NCBI GenBank assembly: GCA_002707145.1
Contig: PAMD01000022.1
Span: 55,312-119,311, forward strand
From: Flavobacteriales bacterium
GTDB lineage: Bacteria > Bacteroidota > Bacteroidia > Flavobacteriales > UBA7430
Length of the DNA stretch: 64,000 nt
Direction of reading: 5' to 3'
Position 1 is the first letter of the stretch. Each line of letters begins with the position of its first letter. A program made the translations under genes and the position numbers. The notes under the pieces are model-generated. The model saw only the letters and a list, made by a program, of their open reading frames with translations. It ran no database searches and had not been told where the DNA came from. This document shows positions 27,158 to 36,128 of this stretch, one piece after another.

Positions 27158-30100
27158 ATGAAATCTATTTTTTATATTGGTCTACTTAGTATTTCAAACA
27201 TGTTATTATCTCAAGAAAAACCGATTCGATATAATCCCCTTCAAAAACCAAACACTTATAGAAATTTAGATAACCCCAATTATTGGGCGAATAAAAAGCC
27301 TTATTCTGACTACTGGCAACAAGATGTGTATTATCAAATTAAAGCCAATATAAACGAACAAAAAGATTGGATTGAAGGATCTGAGATTCTTACATACTGG
27401 AATAATTCACCCGATGATCTAAATGAAATTTACTTTCATTTGTATCAAAACGCCTTTCAACCAGAATCTCGTCTTCATGAATTAAATAGTCAAAATAATA
27501 ATGAATTCACATTTGCCCCATATAAAAAAGAAAAAAAAGGAATAATAATCAATCAATTAACTTCTGCTGGAAGACGTATTTTACTTGAGCAAGACAACAC
27601 AATTTTAAAAGCATATTTAAACAAACCCATTAAGCCAGGAGAATCGATTGTATTTGAAATAAAATTTACTACATATTTTGGAAAAGGAGATATGGGCCGA
27701 AGAATAAAAAAATTCAACTCAAATGGCAAAACCCATTACAATGGAGCTAATTGGTATCCTAGAATATCAGTGTATGATGCTAAATTTGGATGGACTACCG
27801 ATCAAAATCTAGGAAATGAGTTTTATGGAGATTTTGGGACTTTTGATGTAGAGCTTACATTTGCATCAAATTATATTACAGAGGCTACTGGATTTTTATT
27901 AAACAGGGACGAAGTTCTTCCTAAAAGTCTAAGAAAAAAATTAGACATAAAAAACTTTAAAGACAAGCCTTGGAACGAACTTGCATCTGTAATTACTCCC
28001 TACAATTCTGAAGAGAGAAAAACCTGGAAATTTCATGCAGAAAATGTTCATGATTTTGCATTCACAGCAGACCCAAGCTACAGAATAGGTGAAGCTTCTT
28101 GGAATGGAATCACCTGCTTTGCGCTAACACAAGAAAAACATGCTTCTAAGTGGCAAAATGCAGCAGAATATGCTGCAAATATAATTAAAATCTTTTCACA
28201 AGATATTGGCATGTACACCTATCACAAAATGATTGTCGCCGATGCTCAAGATAGAATGGAGTATCCAATGTTGACCCTTGTTCGAGGAAGTGATTCTTCT
28301 TATCGAGCATTGCTGGTTCACGAAATTGGCCACAATTGGTTTTATGGACAAATTGGAAATAATAAAACATACCGAGCTTCCTTAGATGAGGGGTTCACTC
28401 AATTTCTCAGCGCTTGGAGCTTGGAAAAAATAGATAGCGAAACTGTGGTCGAAGTAAAACCAAAAAATAAGTTCATTACTAAACACACCAAATCGATACA
28501 TCCAAAAGACCAAAATATTTATTATCCTTACATAAAAGATGCAACTAAAAATAACACTCCTAGACTAAATAATAGCTCTGATAATTTCCATGCAGATGAC
28601 GGTTATAAAGGCGGATATGGCCACGTTTACTATAAAACCGCAGCTATGTTATACAACCTAGAGTATACACTCGGAGATGAGCTGTTTTTAAAGGCTATTA
28701 AGAACTATTTTAACACATGGAAAATTGCTCACCCTTACTTTGAAGATTTTAAAAAAAGTATCATAGACTTTACCAAGGTAGATTTAAATTGGTTTTTCGA
28801 CCAATGGCTGGAAAGTTCCAAAGATATTGATTATGCAATAAAATCAGTAAAAAAAATAAAGGACACTCCAGACTCCTTCGAAATCACTTTCAAGAGAAAA
28901 GGAGAAATGCAAATGCCACTTGATTTTCGAGTTTTAGATAAGGCTGGGAATACAAAGGATTATCATATTCCCAACACATGGTTTATCAAAAAAACTGATG
29001 CGAATGTGTTAAATAGGTGGTATGGATTTGGGAAAATTTATCCTCAACATAAGGTTATAATTCGCTCTAAGTTGGGTATTAAAGATATAATCATTGATCC
29101 CTCAAGTCGTTTAGCTGATGCATATATGATTGACAATAGTCTTTATAAAAATATCTCTATTGAGTTAGAAGATTTTGTTTGGTCCTTACCAGATTGGAAA
29201 ACATATCAACTCACTCTTCAGCCAAGACTTGCCTATAACGGATATGATGGAATAAAAACTGGAATGCGGTTGATGGGAGATTACATGGATTATCACCACA
29301 AATTCGATGGAACTTTTTGGATCAATACAGGTTTGAACCAAAATGAAGAGCATCTACCCTCCATAGACGTTCCTTTTGATCTTGGATCCAACACTTTGAT
29401 TCAGGAATCGAAAAATATCAATGGATACGACCGCTTATCTTACCAATTTAACTATGAAACAGGACTTCACAGTGTTAACAGTGGCCTTAGCCTTAATTCC
29501 AGCAGCCGAAAATTAGATGGTCTTAACCTGCATTCTATTGGACTTAAACAGATTGCAAGTGCGGGAGCAGATCTAATGTATTTAGAATTTAAAGCAATTA
29601 ATCGTCCTAAAAGAGATCACTTTGCGTATTTATTAAATCCAGAGGAAATCTTCTGGCAAACTGGCCAGTGGAACAACACGATAAACATTGGTATTCAACA
29701 TCAATACAAATATTTTACTGGTGAGGGTATTATCGATTTATCTATTAGATCCTCTTCCATAGCTAGCGACTATCAATATTCACAATTAAGTTTTAAAGTA
29801 CTAAACAACTTTAATTTTGCAGGATTTCAACTTAAAACAAGAATATTTGCTCAACATGCTACAGGAACAAATATAGCTCCCGAAAGCAAACTATATGCCG
29901 CTGGGGCAAACCAAGAAGAAATGATGGAAAATATATTTACAAGATCCACTGGTCTAATTTCCAGAGATTGGTTGAGCTATAATTCCGAACTAAACCACTT
30001 TCATATGGGGGGCGGGTTAAATTTGAGAGCTTACAGCGGATATGTTATGCCTGAAGGTGAAAATCTACAACAGATACTTAGCTTCAATGGAACAAGTGGT

Positions 30101-30400
30101 GCATCTTTTTCTACTGAACTTGAATTTGACGACAACTTAAACTTTTTCAGAGATTTCAATATGAAAACTTACGGATTCATTGACATGGGATGGATCAATA
30201 TAAATAAACTTAACCAGAAATTAAATTTAGGATCTTTCCGAATGGACGGAGGTATTGGATTTTCTGTCGGTATTCTTGAAGTTAATGAAAAACTCATTCA
30301 ATTTCGCATTGATCTTCCTTGGTTTATGAATAAACCTCCAGCAGGCGAAGACTATTTTAATTTCAATCGTTTTGTATTTGGCTTAAATCGAAGCTTTTAA
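27158..30400 (+). CDS. M1-family zinc metallopeptidase with long beta-rich C-terminal region
   Basis: Exported aminopeptidase-like protein of 1080 aa. The start at 27158 gives a clear signal peptide (MKSIFYIGLLSISNMLLSQ); an upstream in-frame ATG at 27113 overlaps the previous gene. The zinc site HEIGH is at 388-392, followed after 18 residues by the third ligand E411 (the M1 gluzincin spacing), and DRMEYPML around residue 365 replaces the canonical GAMEN exopeptidase loop. From about residue 650 the chain has no recognised domain but alternates polar and hydrophobic residues in many short strands and ends in a terminal Phe (RFVFGLNRSF), like an outer-membrane barrel. If so, the enzyme would be held at the outer membrane. 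Family call is firm; the barrel is inference. Confidence 0.88.
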   Translation: MKSIFYIGLLSISNMLLSQEKPIRYNPLQKPNTYRNLDNPNYWANKKPYSDYWQQDVYYQIKANINEQKDWIEGSEILTYWNNSPDDLNEIYFHLYQNAFQPESRLHELNSQNNNEFTFAPYKKEKKGIIINQLTSAGRRILLEQDNTILKAYLNKPIKPGESIVFEIKFTTYFGKGDMGRRIKKFNSNGKTHYNGANWYPRISVYDAKFGWTTDQNLGNEFYGDFGTFDVELTFASNYITEATGFLLNRDEVLPKSLRKKLDIKNFKDKPWNELASVITPYNSEERKTWKFHAENVHDFAFTADPSYRIGEASWNGITCFALTQEKHASKWQNAAEYAANIIKIFSQDIGMYTYHKMIVADAQDRMEYPMLTLVRGSDSSYRALLVHEIGHNWFYGQIGNNKTYRASLDEGFTQFLSAWSLEKIDSETVVEVKPKNKFITKHTKSIHPKDQNIYYPYIKDATKNNTPRLNNSSDNFHADDGYKGGYGHVYYKTAAMLYNLEYTLGDELFLKAIKNYFNTWKIAHPYFEDFKKSIIDFTKVDLNWFFDQWLESSKDIDYAIKSVKKIKDTPDSFEITFKRKGEMQMPLDFRVLDKAGNTKDYHIPNTWFIKKTDANVLNRWYGFGKIYPQHKVIIRSKLGIKDIIIDPSSRLADAYMIDNSLYKNISIELEDFVWSLPDWKTYQLTLQPRLAYNGYDGIKTGMRLMGDYMDYHHKFDGTFWINTGLNQNEEHLPSIDVPFDLGSNTLIQESKNINGYDRLSYQFNYETGLHSVNSGLSLNSSSRKLDGLNLHSIGLKQIASAGADLMYLEFKAINRPKRDHFAYLLNPEEIFWQTGQWNNTINIGIQHQYKYFTGEGIIDLSIRSSSIASDYQYSQLSFKVLNNFNFAGFQLKTRIFAQHATGTNIAPESKLYAAGANQEEMMENIFTRSTGLISRDWLSYNSELNHFHMGGGLNLRAYSGYVMPEGENLQQILSFNGTSGASFSTELEFDDNLNFFRDFNMKTYGFIDMGWININKLNQKLNLGSFRMDGGIGFSVGILEVNEKLIQFRIDLPWFMNKPPAGEDYFNFNRFVFGLNRSF

Positions 30401-30417
30401 TTTAAATAATAACAACT

Positions 30418-30885
30418 GTGAAAAAAATTACTTTTATCGCAATAACTTTAGTTTTTTTATCTGGGTCTTTATATGCCCAAAAATCCAAATAAATTATTGG
30501 CTATTAGCTAAATTAAGAACAAAATGCTAAAATTAAAATCTACCAAAAAGAAAATATTTTCCAAGGGAAAATTGTTTGGATGGCTGAGCACAAAGACGAA
30601 AATGGAAATTGGAAGTTAGACACAAAAAATCCTAACGAAAACTTAAGACTTAGAAAAAAAACAGGTCTGGTAATTTTATTTAACTTAAAATGGGATGATG
30701 ATCAAAAAGAATGGAATTGTGGTCAAATATATGACAGTCGGGAAGAAGACACTTATAGTCTTTTTGCAATAACTGAAGAATCCAATACTCTAAAATTAAG
30801 GGGATTTATAGGTTTTCGCTGTTTGGAAAAACAACAGTTTGGAAACGTTCTAATTGATAATCAAGTTTTCCAAATAATATATTAG
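30418..30885 (+). pseudogene. DUF2147-family secreted protein broken by three in-frame stops
   Basis: A GTG at 30418 opens a good signal peptide (KKITFIAITLVFLSG through YAQ), and the same frame continues with IIGY, EQNAKIKIYQKENIFQGKIVWMAEHKDENGNW and the DUF2147 core TGLVILFNL, GQIYDSREEDTYS and LKLRGFIGF. Within this one frame there are three stops, TAA at 30490, TAG at 30505 and TAA at 30514, and no frameshift. The TAG sits where the family has the Trp of IxGYW, a one-base change. An ATG at 30580 could give a 101-residue fragment lacking signal peptide and N-terminal strands. I call it a young pseudogene; readthrough or sequencing error are alternatives. It overlaps the opposing cysteine desulfurase gene by 4 bp. 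Confidence 0.78.
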
Positions 30886-32015
30886 GAATATAATTTCACC
30901 AAACTGTCTACCGCAAAATCGATTTCTCCAATGGTATTCATTTTGGAAAATGAAAAACGTATTGTCGGGCGGTCAGACAAAGCCTTCAGTCCGAATAGGA
31001 CATGGGAGCCAGTATTTGCCCCAGAAGTACATGCAGAGCCACCAGAACAGGCAATACCCATTATATCCATATTAAACAAAAGCATGGACGCAATTTCTGT
31101 AGGGGGTAATGACACACTCAAAACAGTATATAAACTAGCTGATAAATTATCACTATCACCGTTATAAGAAACACCAGGAATAGATTTATTTAATCGATAA
31201 ATCATGTGTGTTTTTAGATCAAGAATATGTTTTTTGTGCTCCATTAGATTATTTAAACTGACATCCATAGCCTTTGATAAACCAACTATTCCGTATACAT
31301 TCTCTGTTCCACCTCTCATATTTCGTTCTTGTGATCCGCCGTGAATTAATGGATCTATGTTTATGTTCTTGTTCACATATAAAAACCCAATTCCTTTAGG
31401 TCCATGGAACTTATGAGCAGAGCAGGCCATAAAATGAATCTGATCCATCTGCGTCATATCAAAATCGTAATGAGCAATAGTTTGCACGGTATCAGAATGA
31501 AAAAATGCGCTATGCTTTTTACATATCATCGATACCTCTTCTATGGGTAGCAGATTTCCTATCTCATTATTAGCATGCATTAGACTAACCAATGAATTTG
31601 GATGTCTATTTAGGAGCTCATCTAAGTGAACTAAATCGATATGTCCTTTATTATCAATTCTGACATAGGAAACATGAACTTTTCCTTTTTTCTCTAGTTT
31701 ATTAATAGTATTTCCGACGGCATGATGCTCTATTTTAGAAGTGATGATATGTTTTACTCCTAAATCTCTAACTGCGCAGCGAATAGCCATATTATCTGCT
31801 TCGGTTCCACCGGAAGTAAAAAACAGTTCTCCGGTGGAGCAATTTAGATGTTGAGCAACATTTTTCCTGGCTAGCTCAATATGTGATTTAATCTTTCGGC
31901 CATAGGAGTGAGTCGATGATGGGTTTCCAAAACCCTCTTTTAGAATGGGTAGCATTGCTTCATAGACATCTGGATCCATTGGGGTAGTAGCGGCATTATC
32001 TAAATAAATTTTCAT
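30882..32015 (-). CDS. Cysteine desulfurase (NifS/IscS family)
   Basis: PLP enzyme taking sulfur from cysteine for Fe-S clusters and thio-modified tRNA. YLDNAATTP is at the N-terminus, the PLP lysine is in CSAHKFHGPKGIGFLY, and the catalytic cysteine loop is SGGSACTSGANTGSHVL. The short insertion around that Cys resembles the IscS/NifS group I rather than SufS; the 377-residue length fits. No IscU or SufBCD gene is next to it. Next upstream in the same direction is a phosphohexomutase, 43 bp away, with no evident functional link. Confidence 0.92.
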   Translation of the reverse strand: MKIYLDNAATTPMDPDVYEAMLPILKEGFGNPSSTHSYGRKIKSHIELARKNVAQHLNCSTGELFFTSGGTEADNMAIRCAVRDLGVKHIITSKIEHHAVGNTINKLEKKGKVHVSYVRIDNKGHIDLVHLDELLNRHPNSLVSLMHANNEIGNLLPIEEVSMICKKHSAFFHSDTVQTIAHYDFDMTQMDQIHFMACSAHKFHGPKGIGFLYVNKNINIDPLIHGGSQERNMRGGTENVYGIVGLSKAMDVSLNNLMEHKKHILDLKTHMIYRLNKSIPGVSYNGDSDNLSASLYTVLSVSLPPTEIASMLLFNMDIMGIACSGGSACTSGANTGSHVLFGLKALSDRPTIRFSFSKMNTIGEIDFAVDSLVKLYS

Positions 32016-32058
32016 ACTTTCTATAATTGAAAATTAGATGAATTCGTAAAAAAGAACA

Positions 32059-33438
32059 TTATGCCATAAGAGATTTAATTTCTTTCATAAATCTAAATGC
32101 AAGTTGGTCTGCTTTCTTTTGACTAGTACTTTCAGTATATATTCGAATAATTGGTTCGGTATTCGATTTTCGCAAATGCACCCATTCTTGGGAGAAATTA
32201 ATTTTTACTCCATCTCTGATATCAAGCTGTTCATTTGAATTAATACTAGATATTTTTGAAAGAATAGCATCTACATCAATTCCGGGAGAGAGTTGAACTT
32301 TTTGTTTGGACATAAAGTAATCTTTATAAGTTTTTCTAAGTGACGAACATATCATTTTTGACTGAGCTAGGTGTGTGAGAAAAATTGCTACCCCTACCAA
32401 GGAATCTCTACCATAGTGAAGCTCAGGATAAATAATTCCTCCATTACCTTCTCCGCCAATTGGAGAATTTACTTCTTTCATCTTTTCAACTACATTGACT
32501 TCACCCACAGCAGAGGCATGGTAATTTACTCCATGCTTGTTACTTACGTCTTTCAAAGCTCTAGTTGACGACAGATTGGATACAGTGTCACCTTTTTGAT
32601 TTTTTAAGACATGATCAGCCACAGCCACCAAGGTGTACTCTTCCCCAAACAATGAGCCATCTTCACAAACAATAGCTAATCGGTCGACATCAGGGTCTAC
32701 GATAAAACCGAGGTCAGCCGAGAAAGAAACTACACTTTCACATAAATCAATTAAATGCTCTGGAAGAGGTTCGGGATTATGAGGAAAGTGCCCAGTTGGG
32801 GTACAATAAAGCTCGATTACCTCCACGCCCATCTTTCTTAATAAAGCAGGTATATATATGCCACCAGTAGAATTCACTCCATCAACTACTACTTTAAAAT
32901 TGGCAGACTTAACCAAAGAAGGATCGACAGTACTCAGAGATAAAACCATATCAACATGCTTTTCCATATAATCTTTAGATACCAAAGATCCCAAATCATT
33001 TACCTCTGAAAAGATGAAATCTTCTTTTTCTGCAATAGATAGAATTTCGTTCCCGTCAAGAGAGGATACAAACTCACCTTTTTCATTAAGTAACTTTAAC
33101 GCATTCCAATGCTTAGGGTTATGGCTTGCAGTCAAAATAATTCCACCACAAGCATTTTCTAAAGGAACTGCAATTTCAACTGTAGGAGTAGTACTCATCC
33201 CCAAATCTATTACATCAAAACCAAGAGATTGTAGACTAGACTGAACAAGAGACTGGATAATAGAACCAGAAATTCTGGCATCTCGACCTATGACTACCTT
33301 TAAATTCCCCGAACTTCTTTTCTTCAACCATGAACCAAAAGCAGAGGCAAATTTAACAGTATCTAAAGGGGTTAAATTATCGCCTACATTCCCGCCGATA
33401 GTACCTCTTATGCCAGATATAGATTTTATTAATGTCAT
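32059..33438 (-). CDS. glmM: Phosphoglucosamine/phosphomannomutase-family phosphohexomutase
   Basis: Alpha-D-phosphohexomutase, 459 aa, with four domains. The phosphoserine loop is TASHNPKHWNALK, the Mg-binding loop is DPDVDRLAIV, the sugar-specificity loop is GGEGNGGII and the phosphate-binding loop is RKSNTEPIIRIYTE. GEGNGG fits the GlmM-type enzymes used by Bacteroidota, which convert glucosamine-6-P to glucosamine-1-P for peptidoglycan and LPS precursors. A PMM/PGM activity cannot be excluded from sequence alone, so the gene symbol is the most likely rather than a certain one. Confidence 0.82.
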   Translation of the reverse strand: MTLIKSISGIRGTIGGNVGDNLTPLDTVKFASAFGSWLKKRSSGNLKVVIGRDARISGSIIQSLVQSSLQSLGFDVIDLGMSTTPTVEIAVPLENACGGIILTASHNPKHWNALKLLNEKGEFVSSLDGNEILSIAEKEDFIFSEVNDLGSLVSKDYMEKHVDMVLSLSTVDPSLVKSANFKVVVDGVNSTGGIYIPALLRKMGVEVIELYCTPTGHFPHNPEPLPEHLIDLCESVVSFSADLGFIVDPDVDRLAIVCEDGSLFGEEYTLVAVADHVLKNQKGDTVSNLSSTRALKDVSNKHGVNYHASAVGEVNVVEKMKEVNSPIGGEGNGGIIYPELHYGRDSLVGVAIFLTHLAQSKMICSSLRKTYKDYFMSKQKVQLSPGIDVDAILSKISSINSNEQLDIRDGVKINFSQEWVHLRKSNTEPIIRIYTESTSQKKADQLAFRFMKEIKSLMA

Positions 33439-33601
33439 ACACTATGTATATTTTTTGTAAATATAGTTTTTTGAGCCAAAAAAAGCACGAATTGTCCCAC
33501 ACTAATAGAGTGATAATCATTAAATCTTATCTTGATTACAAAGTACTAAAAAATACAAATGTGTGAATTTCATTGTGAATAAGTTAGCCATATAAAAGCT
33601 C

Positions 33602-33628
33602 TTGTGATATGTAAAAAAACTATCTTTG
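33602..33628 (+). promoter_or_regulatory. Promoter of the TPR-comA-rhodanese-DUF368-aroE operon
   Basis: TTG (33602-33604), 16 bases, then TATCTTTG (33621-33628). The -7 box is exact; the spacing to TTG is slightly short. It precedes the TPR gene start by 42 bp. Confidence 0.55.
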
Positions 33629-33646
33629 TAGATTAACAATTAAATT

Positions 33647-33670
33647 ATGAAAATAAGCTCAACAGAATAG
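33647..33670 (+). other. Seven-codon leader ORF (MKISSTE) abutting the TPR gene
   Basis: An ATG at 33647 opens MKISSTE and then a TAG directly followed by the ATG of the TPR protein, in the same frame. It may be a coupling leader peptide, or the former N-terminus of the TPR protein cut by a nonsense change, or just chance. The TPR homology begins well after the second ATG, so loss would be harmless. Confidence 0.4.
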
Positions 33671-35068
33671 ATGAATAGAAGACCTGATAAAAATCACAGT
33701 GATATCTTCATGCTAATTGAACGATACGAAGACATGGTGAAAAGAGATTTATTATCTTTCTTTGACGCTCATGAATTTGAAGATATTGGAGATTATTATA
33801 TAGATAAAGGTTTATTAGGCGAAGCGATGGAATCTATGGATATAGCATTCAAACAATATCCGTTTTCTGCAAATTTTCTTATAAAAAAAGCCCAAGTTCT
33901 TACTATTCTTGAGCGTCTTCCTGAAGCAGTAAATGCATTAGAATATGCTGAAACTTTAGAACCCAGTAACCCTGAATTACACATCGCTAAGGGTAGTATT
34001 CTATCCAAGAAACGTAAACACCAAAATGCTCTCAAACATTTTAAAAAAGCTCAAGACTTATCGATAGACCCTGTGGATGTATATCCGTTTATTGCTTTCG
34101 AATATCAATGTCTAGGAAATTTTCATGAAGCAATCAAACATCTTATTTCCTTTCTTGAAATTGAGCCCGAAGACGACATCGCTATTTTTAATATTGCCTA
34201 TTGCTTTGAACGTCTAGAAAACTATAATGAAGCCATTTGTTTCTTCTCTAAACTAACAAACAAAACACCTTATTGTGAAATCGCATGGTACCAATTAGGC
34301 CTATTTTACAACAAATCAAAAGACTACAAAAAAGCTGTCTGGGCACTAGATTACGCTATACTTATCGACAACAGCTTCGCTGCCGGATATCATGAGAAAG
34401 CCAGAAGTCTTAGCCAATTAGGAGAAACAAAAAAAGCATTAAAAACTTACTTACAAACCTTGGAACTTCAAGAGCCTTCAGGATATACATACCTGAAAAT
34501 TGCGCTCTGCTATAAAGAACTTTCTTTGTTCAAGCAAGCCATTCGCTACCTCACAAAAGCTACGCATGAAGACCCTCAGCTGTCGGAAGCTTGGATGGAA
34601 ATGGGTTTGTGTTTAGATGAAGTGAACCATACAGAAGAAGCACTTCACTACATAGAAAAAGCTATTAATTTAAATCCAAATGATCTAGAATATCTTTACA
34701 TACAAACTAAAATATACAAAAAGATTGGCTTAATCATTGAAACAGATCTTGGATATAAAAGACTAATTGATTTAGGATGTAACTCACCCATAATATGGAT
34801 TGAATATGCAGAAATAATCAAAGATATGAACGAAATTAAAGATGCTATTTCTATTTTACAACAAAGTCTGAAACAAAATAAAAAGCATCCAGACCTTTTA
34901 TTTCGGCTTGGTGCATTTTTATTTTTGGACAAACAGATTGAGCTATCAAAAAAATATTTACAACAAGCCTATTCTATAAAAAAAGAAGGGTTATCTGAGC
35001 TATTCCATCACATGCCAGTTTTAAATGTAAATAAAGAATTTAAACTGATAATAAATTCATTAAAATGA
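33671..35068 (+). CDS. Tetratricopeptide-repeat protein
   Basis: 465-residue protein made almost entirely of TPR helix pairs (about residues 40-455), for example ALKHFKKAQDLSIDPVDVYPFIAFEYQCLGNFHEAI, with no signal peptide or membrane segment, so probably cytoplasmic and a protein-interaction scaffold. N-terminal HSDIFMLIERYEDMVKRDL precedes the repeats. It heads a five-gene operon; the comA ATG overlaps its stop by 4 bp (ATGA). Partners are unknown. A 7-codon leader frame abuts the start. Confidence 0.85.
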   Translation: MNRRPDKNHSDIFMLIERYEDMVKRDLLSFFDAHEFEDIGDYYIDKGLLGEAMESMDIAFKQYPFSANFLIKKAQVLTILERLPEAVNALEYAETLEPSNPELHIAKGSILSKKRKHQNALKHFKKAQDLSIDPVDVYPFIAFEYQCLGNFHEAIKHLISFLEIEPEDDIAIFNIAYCFERLENYNEAICFFSKLTNKTPYCEIAWYQLGLFYNKSKDYKKAVWALDYAILIDNSFAAGYHEKARSLSQLGETKKALKTYLQTLELQEPSGYTYLKIALCYKELSLFKQAIRYLTKATHEDPQLSEAWMEMGLCLDEVNHTEEALHYIEKAINLNPNDLEYLYIQTKIYKKIGLIIETDLGYKRLIDLGCNSPIIWIEYAEIIKDMNEIKDAISILQQSLKQNKKHPDLLFRLGAFLFLDKQIELSKKYLQQAYSIKKEGLSELFHHMPVLNVNKEFKLIINSLK

Positions 35069-35829
35069 ACTTCTCAATAAACCATATTCCAGAGCGAACA
35101 AAAATCCCGAGAAATGACGGTGTTACTATGGTCATGGACAAAGGATTAAGTATTAGACAGGTTGAAGACATGATTTCGTCATCGTCTAAATATATTGATA
35201 TTGTTAAGCTAGGCTTTGGCACTGCTTATTTGACAGAAAATTTAGAGAAAAAAATCAAGCTTTATCAGGAAGCTAATTTTAGGGTTTACTTTGGAGGAAC
35301 CCTATTCGAATCCTTTATTGCCCGGGACATGTTCACGGAATACAAAGAACTTGTTCATCGATACAAGCTAGACACTGTTGAGGTGTCAGATGGATGTATA
35401 ACACTAGACCATGAAAAAAAATGTGAATACATAAACCAATTATCTCAAAATACAACTGTTCTGTCTGAAATAGGCTCTAAAAGCGCAGATATTATTATTC
35501 CTCCTTTCAAGTGGATTAATATGATGGAAAGAGAGCTCAAAGCTGGATCTTGGAAAGTAATCGCAGAAGCAAGAGAAGGAGGAAATGTTGGAATTTGTAG
35601 AGATTCTGGAGAAGTTCGATCAGATTTGATTGAAGAAATCATGACACAAATTCCTAAAGAAAAAATTCTTTGGGAAGCCCCTAAAAAATCTCAACAAGTG
35701 TGGTTTATCAAATTAATGGGACACAACGTTAACTTAGGAAATATTGCTCCTAATGAAGTCATTCCATTAGAGAGTTTAAGACTAGGTTTAAGAGGAGATA
35801 CATTTTTTGAATTTTTACCAAAAAAATAA
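35065..35829 (+). CDS. comA: Phosphosulfolactate synthase (ComA family)
   Basis: Family enzyme adding sulfite to phosphoenolpyruvate to form (2R)-phosphosulfolactate, known from coenzyme M synthesis in methanogens and sulfolactate synthesis in some bacteria. A 254-residue TIM barrel with family motifs DIVKLGFGTAYL, FRVYFGGTLFE, DTVEVSDGCITL, VIAEAREGGNVGI and ILWEAPKKSQQVWFIKLMG. It is tightly coupled to the TPR gene and followed immediately by a rhodanese gene. The later CoM enzymes ComB and ComC are not in the window, so the product's fate in this organism is unknown; supply of cysteate-like precursors for sulfonolipids is a guess. Confidence 0.85.
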   Translation: MNFSINHIPERTKIPRNDGVTMVMDKGLSIRQVEDMISSSSKYIDIVKLGFGTAYLTENLEKKIKLYQEANFRVYFGGTLFESFIARDMFTEYKELVHRYKLDTVEVSDGCITLDHEKKCEYINQLSQNTTVLSEIGSKSADIIIPPFKWINMMERELKAGSWKVIAEAREGGNVGICRDSGEVRSDLIEEIMTQIPKEKILWEAPKKSQQVWFIKLMGHNVNLGNIAPNEVIPLESLRLGLRGDTFFEFLPKK

Positions 35830-36126
35830 ATGAAATTAATTACACCAGAAGAGCTCAAAAAGAAGCTCAAATACAAACAAACATTGCAATTAATTGATGT
35901 CAGAGAACCTTATGAACACGAAGACGGAGCTATAGATAATTTAAATATTCCGATGAATGATCTAATGGATCAAAAAAACAGGATATCCAAAGATATGCCA
36001 GTCATCATTTATTGTCAGTCTGGAAAGAGAGCTGCCGCAATTATTTTCATGCTCGAAAGAGAATTTAAAATGAAAAACTTGTATTCTCTAGAAGGAGGAT
36101 ATCTAGCTTTCAACCAACTTAATTAG
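35830..36126 (+). CDS. Single-domain rhodanese-like protein
   Basis: Small sulfurtransferase-type protein (98 aa). The active-site loop is YCQSGKRAA with catalytic C62, and QLIDVREPYEHEDGAI is the conserved N-terminal block. No signal peptide, so cytoplasmic. It starts directly after the comA stop (TAA ATG). The position between comA and DUF368 suggests a role in handling reduced sulfur, but this is only inference from neighbourhood. Confidence 0.88.
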   Translation: MKLITPEELKKKLKYKQTLQLIDVREPYEHEDGAIDNLNIPMNDLMDQKNRISKDMPVIIYCQSGKRAAAIIFMLEREFKMKNLYSLEGGYLAFNQLN

Positions 36127-36128
36127 AC

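Noticed and set aside
30580..30885. DUF2147 fragment as an intact 101-aa gene
   Set aside because: It lacks the signal peptide and N-terminal strands that are still readable upstream in the same frame, interrupted by stops; a pseudogene fits better.
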